A DNA stretch of 5,887 nt from Acidobacteriota bacterium (GTDB lineage: Bacteria > Acidobacteriota > Vicinamibacteria > Vicinamibacterales > UBA2999), in the NCBI GenBank assembly GCA_947465645.1, contig CANIBQ010000171.1:1-5887 (forward strand), written 5' to 3'. Under the pieces are notes generated by a model. It had not been told where the DNA came from. It saw nothing but the letters and a program-made list of their open reading frames with translations, and searched no databases. The position numbers and the translations under genes are program-made. Below are positions 1 to 4,262 of the stretch, piece after piece (position 1 is the first letter of the stretch; each line of letters starts with the position of its first letter).

Positions 1-1
1 A

Positions 2-664
2 ATGGCACTCCTGTCCGAGGAGGACCGCCAGACGGTCCGGGGGCGCCTGTCCACCCTGACCGCGCCGGTCACCCTGCTCTTCTTCACCCAGACCATCGGC
101 GCCCCGGAGACCGCCCTGGTCGCCCGGCAGATCCTCGACGAGCTCGTCTCCCTGAGCGACCGGTTGTCGCTGGAAGAAGTGAATGTCGTCCTCGAAAAGG
201 AACGGGCGGCCGCGTTCGGCATCTCGGGGATTCCGGCCGTGGCGGTGCTGCGGGACGGGACTGATACGCGAATCCGGTTTCTTGGCGCCCCGGCGGGCTA
301 CGAGTTCATGTCACTGGTCGAAGCCGTGATTCTGGCCGGCACCGGAGATTCGGGACTGTCAGAGGAAAGCCGCCAGTTGATCGCCGAACACGTGACCGGT
401 CCGCTCGACATCAAGGTCTTCGTGACGCCGACCTGCCCCCACTGCCCCAGGGCCGTGACCCTCGCGCACAAGATGGCGATCGAGAACGCGAACATCACCG
501 CCACCTGCGTCGAAGCGACCGAGTTCCTCGACCTGTCCAGACAGTACCGGGTGACCGGCGTCCCGAAGACGATCGTCAACGGCACGATCGAAATCCTCGG
601 CGCCGTGCCGGAAGACACCTTCGTGCGGACCGTGGTGATGCCCGAGGGATCGCAGACCGAGTAG
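2..664 (+). CDS. Tandem thioredoxin-fold protein (PDO/glutaredoxin-like), single CPHC active site
   Basis: Encodes 220 residues. The protein reads as two consecutive thioredoxin folds, like protein disulfide oxidoreductases (PDO, also called glutaredoxin-like domain proteins) and the N-terminal domain of AhpF. The second fold carries the redox motif C145-P-H-C148 and a cis-proline loop G-V-P188-K-T. The first fold keeps its cis-proline loop (G-I-P78-A-V), but the place where a CxxC would sit, after the strand at residues 23-29, reads T-I-G-A with no cysteine. Only one disulfide centre therefore remains, and the N-terminal fold is probably structural. The likely role is cytoplasmic thiol-disulfide exchange; no signal peptide is seen. 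The ATG is the second base of the window, so its ribosome binding site cannot be judged, but starting a few residues before the first fold is normal for the family. Family assignment is firm; partner and substrate are unknown. A thioredoxin-reductase gene just outside the window would be a natural neighbour but is not visible. Confidence 0.85.
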   Translation: MALLSEEDRQTVRGRLSTLTAPVTLLFFTQTIGAPETALVARQILDELVSLSDRLSLEEVNVVLEKERAAAFGISGIPAVAVLRDGTDTRIRFLGAPAGYEFMSLVEAVILAGTGDSGLSEESRQLIAEHVTGPLDIKVFVTPTCPHCPRAVTLAHKMAIENANITATCVEATEFLDLSRQYRVTGVPKTIVNGTIEILGAVPEDTFVRTVVMPEGSQTE

Positions 665-673
665 CGATTCGAG

Positions 674-736
674 GGAGAGGGATTCGAAACGTCGTCCGTC
701 GAACGCCTTGGCACGCGCCAACTCGGACCTCTCTCC
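674..736 (-). pseudogene. tRNA-Ser-like relic (decayed tRNA copy)
   Basis: Read on the minus strand, the 5' end (736 downwards) begins GGAGAGA and continues into a CCGAGT D-arm segment; it agrees with the intact tRNA-Ser at 1604-1515 at about 15 of the first 18 positions. The 3' end carries TTCGAATCCCTCTC, an exact 14-nt match to the T-loop/acceptor side of the same tRNA. The outer GGAGAG and CTCTCC can still pair as an acceptor stem. The total is only 63 nt against 87 nt for the intact gene without CCA: anticodon arm and long variable arm are missing or unrecognisable, the T stem does not pair, and no CCA follows. It is therefore not a working tRNA. Alternatively it is an unrelated nested hairpin between convergent genes, since 708-721 forms an inner 5-bp stem (TTGGC/GCCAA). 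The similarity at both ends, in the same order and orientation, makes a relic the better reading. Confidence 0.45.
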
Positions 737-754
737 GATTGAGTGGACGTCACG

Positions 755-1486
755 TCATCGGAACAGGAACAGGGCGGAAATCGTTGCGAGCCCCAGCGTC
801 ACGACCTCGAACACGCGCTGCGACATCCGGCGCAGCAGACCGAACCCGGCAAGGGCGCCGACAACAACCAGTGGGGCCATGAGCGCGTCGTAGGTCATGG
901 ACGCGCGGCTCAGCAGGCCATTGACGGCGTAGATCGGCAGCTTGGCGATGTTGACCACGAGAAAAAACCAGGCGCCGGTCGCGACGAGTTTCTCCTTCGG
1001 CATCCGCTTCAGCAGAAGGTAGCTGGCCATGACCGGCCCAGCCGCATTCGCAATTGTGGTGGCGAATCCGGCGACGACCCCGTACACGGAGGCCGGCCCA
1101 TGCCGAACGGCGGAGGGACGCCGGCGCTGCAGAACGGTGAGTACGACCATTGTCAGAACGATGACGCCGAGCACCCGTCGCAGCACGCTGTCGTCCATCC
1201 GCAGTGCCACGCCGCCGAGCAGCATGCCGGCCGCGACCCAGGGCACGAGCGACAGCAGTTCGCGCGCCTCGGCGTGGCGGCGCCAGTACCAGACCGCAAA
1301 CACGTCGCCGACGATGAGCAGCGGGGCCGTCCAGGCGGCGGAGTAGCGCGAATCGCCGACGGTGAAGACCATCAACGGCACCGTGAGCGCGGCAAGGCCG
1401 GGCGCGCCGGTCTTGGCCACGCCGATCATCAGTGCGCACGCGGCGCCGAGTGCCCACTGCCAGGGTTCTAGGGAGGGTAACGTCAC
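755..1486 (-). CDS. TSUP family permease (TauE/SafE, DUF81)
   Basis: Encodes 243 residues of mostly hydrophobic sequence with about eight membrane segments (approximately residues 11-28, 31-45, 49-68, 80-97, 103-119, 131-151, 170-190 and 199-219, plus a final one near 225-242). It resembles the TauE/SafE sulfite-exporter family in length and motifs: an early glycine-rich G-V-A-K-T-G-A-P-G (22-30), a second-half A-N-A-A-G-P-V-M-A-S-Y-L (146-157), and W-x-F-F-x-x-N-x-x-K-x-P-x-Y (173-186). Family members move sulfite, sulfonates or other small organic anions across the inner membrane; the substrate cannot be told here. The start is GTG at 1486, the only usable early start because an in-frame TAG lies one codon upstream (1490-1492). 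No Shine-Dalgarno is visible before it. It lies 28 bp downstream of the tRNA-Ser on the same strand and converges with the thioredoxin-like gene, leaving a 90-bp gap. Confidence 0.85.
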   Translation of the reverse strand: MTLPSLEPWQWALGAACALMIGVAKTGAPGLAALTVPLMVFTVGDSRYSAAWTAPLLIVGDVFAVWYWRRHAEARELLSLVPWVAAGMLLGGVALRMDDSVLRRVLGVIVLTMVVLTVLQRRRPSAVRHGPASVYGVVAGFATTIANAAGPVMASYLLLKRMPKEKLVATGAWFFLVVNIAKLPIYAVNGLLSRASMTYDALMAPLVVVGALAGFGLLRRMSQRVFEVVTLGLATISALFLFR

Positions 1487-1514
1487 CGTCTAATGTTGCA
1501 CAGCGGAGCAAAAA

Positions 1515-1604
1515 TGGCGGAGAGAGAGGGATTCGAACCCCCGGGCCCCTTTCAGAGCCAACGGTTTTCAAGACCGCCGCCTTAAACCACTCGGCCATCT
1601 CTCC
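1515..1604 (-). tRNA. tRNA-Ser(UGA), CCA encoded
   Basis: Folded by hand on the minus strand. The acceptor stem GGAGAGA (1604-1598) pairs with TCTCTCC (1525-1519), the discriminator is G1518 and CCA is encoded at 1517-1515. T8 is followed by a GCC D-stem start. The anticodon stem GCGGT/ACCGT closes the loop CTTGAAA, giving anticodon TGA, which reads UCA and other UCN serine codons. A long variable arm (GGCTC paired with GGGCC around TGAAA) marks a class II tRNA, and the T arm is GGGGG-TTCGAAT-CCCTC with one G-U pair. A run of five T (1514-1510) follows almost directly after CCA and may help end transcription or mark the processing site. The 5' end abuts the heptamer array and lies 40 bp after the serS stop codon on the same strand. 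I see no clear separate promoter in that gap, so it may be processed from a serS transcript. Confidence 0.97.
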
Positions 1605-1632
1605 CAGGCACGAAGCACCAGGCACCAGGCAC
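1605..1632 (-). repeat. Tandem heptamer array, four units
   Basis: Four contiguous 7-bp units fill 1605-1632: CAGGCAC, GAAGCAC, CAGGCAC, CAGGCAC on the plus strand. Units 1, 3 and 4 are identical; unit 2 differs at two positions. The array begins at the base directly outside the tRNA-Ser 5' end and reaches the foot of the serS-end hairpin, so it makes up most of the spacer. The period of seven and the near identity suggest slipped-strand expansion. No protein is encoded here. Confidence 0.8.
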
Positions 1633-1668
1633 TGGACGTGATGACTATCTTCGCCGAATCACGTCCAG
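1632..1668 (-). other. 11-bp perfect inverted repeat spanning the serS stop codon
   Basis: Bases 1632-1642 are the exact reverse complement of 1658-1668, separated by a 15-nt loop that contains the serS stop codon (1645-1647). In serS mRNA this gives a stem CUGGACGUGAU/AUCACGUCCAG. No U-run follows; the sequence goes straight into the heptamer array and tRNA-Ser. It is therefore not a standard intrinsic terminator. It could be a 3'-end stabilising hairpin, a partial terminator or attenuator between serS and the tRNA, or a processing signal. Confidence 0.55.
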
Positions 1669-2931
1669 GCCGTCCATGAACGGCCGCAGCGCCGGCGGCA
1701 CCACCACCGACCCGTCCTCCTGCTGATAGTTCTCGAGGATCGCGATGAGCGTGCGGCCGACGGCCAGGCCGGAACCGTTCAGCGTATGAGCGAACTCCGC
1801 TTTACCGGTGCCGTCGGGACGGAACTTGATGTTCGCGCGGCGCGCCTGGAAGCCCTCGGTATTGCTGCAGGACGAGATCTCGCGATACGTCTGCTGGCTC
1901 GGCAGCCATACCTCGATGTCATAGGTCTTCGCCGACGCGAAACCCATGTCACCGGTGCAGAGCAGCATGGTCCTGTAGGGCAGCTCGAGCCGCTTCAGCA
2001 CTTCCTCCGCGTTCGACGTCAACCGCTCGAGCTCGTCGTACGAGCGATCGGGGGTAGTGAACGCCATCAGCTCCACCTTGTCGAACTGATGCTGCCGGAT
2101 CAAGCCGCGGACGTCGGAGCCGTACGATCCGGCCTCACTCCGGAAGCAGGGTGTGTAGGCGGTGTAGCGGATCGGCAGGTGGCGGCCGTCGACGATCTCG
2201 CCGCGGTGCATGTTCGTCAGCGGCACTTCCGCCGTCGGCACCATGTAGAGATCCCAGTCACCGGCGATCTTGAAGAGGTCCGCTTCGAACTTCGGCAGGT
2301 TCCCGGTGCCGGTCAGCGATGCGGTGTTGGCCATGAAGGGTGGTTCGACCTCGGTGTAGCCGTGCTCCTTCGTGTGGAGATCGAGCATGAAGTTGATCAG
2401 CGCCCGCGCCAGCCGCGCCCCGGCGCCGACCAGCACCGTGAACCGCGCCCCCGCGATCTTCGTGCCCCGCTCGAAGTCGATGATGCCGAGCGCCGGTCCC
2501 AGATCCCAATGCGCCTGTGGCTGGAAGCCCAGCTCGCGCGGCGTGCCGACGCGGCGCACCTCGACGTTGTCGGCGGCGCTCTTCCCCGCCGGGACGCTTG
2601 CGTGCGGCAGGTTCGGGATGGCGAGCAACCCACGGTTGCGCCGCTGCTCCAGCGCATCGAGCTCGACGCTGAGCTGCTTGATCTGCTGGCTGCGAAGACG
2701 ATTCGCCTCCTGCACTGTCCCGATCTCGAGACCCTGCCGGCGTGCGCGCGCGACCTCGTCACCGGAGGTGTTCTGTTCGCGCTTCAGCCCCTCGACCTCC
2801 GGGAGCAGCCGGCGGCGGCGAGACTCCAGCGCCGCGAGTTCCTCGAGCTCGGCGGTCAAGTCGACGCCGCGATTGCGGAGTCCCGCGCGGACACTGTCGA
2901 GGTTGTCTCTGAGGAGGGCCGGATCGAGCAT
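1645..2931 (-). CDS. serS: Seryl-tRNA synthetase
   Basis: Encodes 428 residues, the normal length for bacterial SerRS. The enzyme activates serine with ATP and charges tRNA-Ser (and tRNA-Sec where present) in the cytoplasm. Residues 1 to about 105 form the N-terminal antiparallel coiled-coil arm (charged helices around 25-100) that grips the long variable arm of tRNA-Ser. The class II catalytic core follows: T-A-E 233-235 of the serine-binding loop, motif 2 F263-R-S-E-A-G-S with H-Q-F-D-K-V-E-L-M at 281-289, and motif 3 N385-G-S-G-L-A-V-G-R393. The frame stays open upstream to 3081, but that extension would overlap galU; the ATG at 2931 gives the standard M-L-D-P-x-L-L-R-x-N start. No Shine-Dalgarno precedes it, and a TAAACT -10-like hexamer lies 8 nt upstream, so a leaderless transcript is possible. 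It is divergent from galU and followed on the same strand by tRNA-Ser(UGA), one of its substrates. Confidence 0.98.
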   Translation of the reverse strand: MLDPALLRDNLDSVRAGLRNRGVDLTAELEELAALESRRRRLLPEVEGLKREQNTSGDEVARARRQGLEIGTVQEANRLRSQQIKQLSVELDALEQRRNRGLLAIPNLPHASVPAGKSAADNVEVRRVGTPRELGFQPQAHWDLGPALGIIDFERGTKIAGARFTVLVGAGARLARALINFMLDLHTKEHGYTEVEPPFMANTASLTGTGNLPKFEADLFKIAGDWDLYMVPTAEVPLTNMHRGEIVDGRHLPIRYTAYTPCFRSEAGSYGSDVRGLIRQHQFDKVELMAFTTPDRSYDELERLTSNAEEVLKRLELPYRTMLLCTGDMGFASAKTYDIEVWLPSQQTYREISSCSNTEGFQARRANIKFRPDGTGKAEFAHTLNGSGLAVGRTLIAILENYQQEDGSVVVPPALRPFMDGLDVIRRR

Positions 2932-2956
2932 AAGTGTTGAGTTTATCTGAGATACG
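2932..2956. promoter_or_regulatory. 25-bp divergent serS/galU promoter spacer with an 11-bp palindrome
   Basis: Only 25 bp separate the two divergent start codons, so both promoters must lie here and reach into the opposite gene. At 2944-2954 is TATCT-G-AGATA, a perfect inverted repeat about one central base. On the minus strand TAAACT (2945-2940) lies 8 nt before the serS ATG. On the plus strand TACGAT (2953-2958) lies exactly 7 nt before the second galU ATG (2966). Those spacings are what leaderless promoters show. No good -35 hexamer is visible for either direction. That promoters are here is near certain from the layout; the exact elements are inferred. Confidence 0.5.
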
Positions 2957-3862
2957 ATGGCTGGCATGGACCGCCCGATCCGCAAGGCCGTCTTCCCCGC
3001 CGCCGGGCTCGGCACCCGGTTTCTCCCCGCCACCAAGGCCCAACCCAAGGAAATGCTGGTCCTCGTTGACAAGCCGGTCATTCAGTACGGGGTCGAGGAA
3101 GCGGTCCAGTCCGGCGTCGACAACATCGTCATCGTCACCGGGCGCGGCAAGAATGCGATCGAGGACCATTTTGATGTGGCGGTCGAGCTCGAGAGCTACC
3201 TCGAACAGCGCGGTAAGGTGGCGCAGCTCGAGGAGATCCGCAATATCTCCCGCCTGATCAACGTCTCCTACGTGCGCCAGGGCGAGCCGCTCGGCCTTGG
3301 CCACGCGGTGCTCGTCACGAAGAATCTGATCGGCGACGAACCGTTCGCGGTCGTCCTGGGAGACGACGTGATCGACGCCGATCCGCCGGCGCTGAAACAG
3401 ATGATCGACGTCTACCACCGGGTGGGCGGGCCGGTGCTGTGCGTTGAACGCGTGCCGGTTGAAGACGTCTCGAGCTACGGCATCGTCGCCATCGATGAGT
3501 CTGAGGAGCTCGGCCGCGGCGTCTACCGCGTCAAGGATCTGGTCGAAAAGCCGAAGCGCGACGAGGCGCCGTCGAACCTGGCGATCATCGGCCGCTACAT
3601 CCTCACGCCCGATATCTTTCCGGCGCTCGAGGCGACGACCAACGACGGCGCGGGCGAGATCCAGCTCACCAACGGCCTGCGCCGTCTGTTGAAGGACCGC
3701 CCGATTTATGCGTGTGAGGTGGATGGGGTCCGGCACGACACCGGCAACAAGCTCGGCTTTCTGAAGGCGATGGTCTACTTCGCCCTGCGGCGGCCGGATC
3801 TCTCCGAACCGTTCCGCCGCTACCTCTCGACACTCGACTTGAAGGTCGGCGCCGACGTCTAG
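2957..3862 (+). CDS. galU: UTP-glucose-1-phosphate uridylyltransferase
   Basis: Encodes 301 residues, usual for GalU/GtaB. It joins glucose-1-phosphate and UTP to give UDP-glucose and pyrophosphate, feeding exopolysaccharide, envelope glycan and trehalose or glycogen-related pathways. Seen in order: the nucleotide-binding signature G17[11 protein letters not shown] with P-K-E-M-L (30-34) and V-D-K-P (37-40); A-I-E-D-H-F-D (67-73); G-E-P-L-G-L-G-H-A (109-117); the metal-site L-G-D-D (134-137); S-S-Y-G-I-V (172-177); V-E-K-P (196-199); G-E-I-Q-L-T (233-238); and D261-T-G-N-K-L-G-F, which supplies the second metal ligand. Position 35 is Val where the family usually has Pro (PKEML-P). The start could be ATG 2957 or ATG 2966; the second gives M-D-R-P-I-R-K and sits 7 nt after a -10-like TACGAT. 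Neither has a convincing Shine-Dalgarno. It is divergent from serS and ends 3 bp from the stop codon of the convergent FmdB-type gene. Confidence 0.96.
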   Translation: MAGMDRPIRKAVFPAAGLGTRFLPATKAQPKEMLVLVDKPVIQYGVEEAVQSGVDNIVIVTGRGKNAIEDHFDVAVELESYLEQRGKVAQLEEIRNISRLINVSYVRQGEPLGLGHAVLVTKNLIGDEPFAVVLGDDVIDADPPALKQMIDVYHRVGGPVLCVERVPVEDVSSYGIVAIDESEELGRGVYRVKDLVEKPKRDEAPSNLAIIGRYILTPDIFPALEATTNDGAGEIQLTNGLRRLLKDRPIYACEVDGVRHDTGNKLGFLKAMVYFALRRPDLSEPFRRYLSTLDLKVGADV

Positions 3863-3865
3863 GCT

Positions 3866-4258
3866 CTATTCCTTGGCGGCTGGCTTCGCCGAAGGGGTGC
3901 TGTCGGTCTTGCTCGCGGTGTCGCTCTTGGTTGTCTCGCTCTTCCCTGAGTCGCCTTTGCCGGAATCGCTTTTCGCGGCGTCAGGTTTCGCAGCGTCGGT
4001 TTTTGCTGCGTCGCCACTCGCCGCCGAATCGCTTTTCGCGGTCTTCTCGCTCCCACCCGCGTCAACGGTCCCTTTCTTCGCGTAGTCGGTGATGTAGAAC
4101 CCAGATCCCTTGAACTGGATCGCCGGCGATGACAGCAGGCGCCGCACCGGCCCCTTGCCGCACTTGCGGCACACCTCGACGGCCGCATCAGAAAATGACT
4201 TCTGGATGACCTCGAACCGCTGGCCGCACGCCTCGCACTCGTACTCATAGAGGGGCAC
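3866..4258 (-). CDS. FmdB-family zinc-ribbon protein with Lys/Asp/Ser/Ala-rich tail
   Basis: Encodes 130 residues. The N-terminus V/M-P-L-Y-E-Y-E-C8-E-A-C11-G-Q-R-F-E and C30-R-K-C33-G form the CxxC...CxxC zinc ribbon of the FmdB/CxxC_CxxC_SSSS regulatory-protein family, followed by the usual R-R-L-L-S-S-P-A-I-Q-F-K-G-S-G-F-Y-I-T-D-Y (39-59). Most family members end soon after this. Here a tail from about residue 66 to 130 consists almost only of K, D, S, A, T, G and P with recurring KSD, KTD and KPD units, and is probably disordered. FmdB was named as a putative regulator of formamidase, but most homologues have no proven function. The start is GTG at 4258: GGAG (4269-4266) lies 7 nt upstream, and homology begins exactly here. 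An in-frame ATG at 4348 would overlap the upstream gene by about 85 bp and adds non-family sequence. It follows DUF885 with 4 bp between stop and start. Confidence 0.9.
   Translation of the reverse strand: MPLYEYECEACGQRFEVIQKSFSDAAVEVCRKCGKGPVRRLLSSPAIQFKGSGFYITDYAKKGTVDAGGSEKTAKSDSAASGDAAKTDAAKPDAAKSDSGKGDSGKSETTKSDTASKTDSTPSAKPAAKE
3869..4063 (-). repeat. Low-complexity repeat region encoding the FmdB tail
   Basis: This is the coding stretch for tail residues 66-130 of the zinc-ribbon protein. It contains an exact 16-bp direct repeat (3963-3978 and 4026-4041, GAATCGCTTTTCGCGG on the plus strand) and several diverged short repeats of the same kind, matching the KSD/KTD-A protein units. It has more T-runs on the plus strand than neighbouring genes, reflecting many AAA/AAG lysine codons. 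Growth by internal duplication is inferred. Confidence 0.6.
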
Positions 4259-4262
4259 GTGA

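Noticed and set aside
708..721. TTGGC-ACGC-GCCAA hairpin as a terminator for the convergent thioredoxin-like and TSUP genes
   Set aside because: Only a 5-bp stem without a T-run; better described as part of the tRNA-like relic, though a weak role in termination is not excluded.
743..1471. Plus-strand frame opposite the TSUP gene, and a 291-codon minus-strand frame (750-1625) running through the tRNA
   Set aside because: Both are shadows: the minus frame crosses the tRNA-Ser and neither shows a domain, whereas the 755-1486 frame gives a clear membrane permease.
1786..2940. 384-codon plus-strand open frame opposite serS
   Set aside because: It is the complement of a confident serS with all class II motifs; the product has no recognisable domain and is typical of high-GC antisense frames.
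2932..3081. N-terminal extension of serS by 50 codons
   Set aside because: It would overlap the galU 5' coding region, and SerRS homology starts exactly at the ATG at 2931.
2759..3736. 325-codon minus-strand frame opposite galU
   Set aside because: Antisense shadow of galU and the serS start, with no family resemblance.
3845..3856. 12-bp perfect palindrome GTCGGCGCCGAC near the galU stop codon
   Set aside because: It lies in coding sequence of GC-rich codons with no loop and no T-tract; such palindromes are expected by chance at this composition.
3871..3895. Hairpin CCTTGGCG...CGCCGAAGG at the galU/FmdB convergence as a bidirectional terminator
   Set aside because: The stem has a bulge, lies in FmdB coding sequence and has no T-run on either side.
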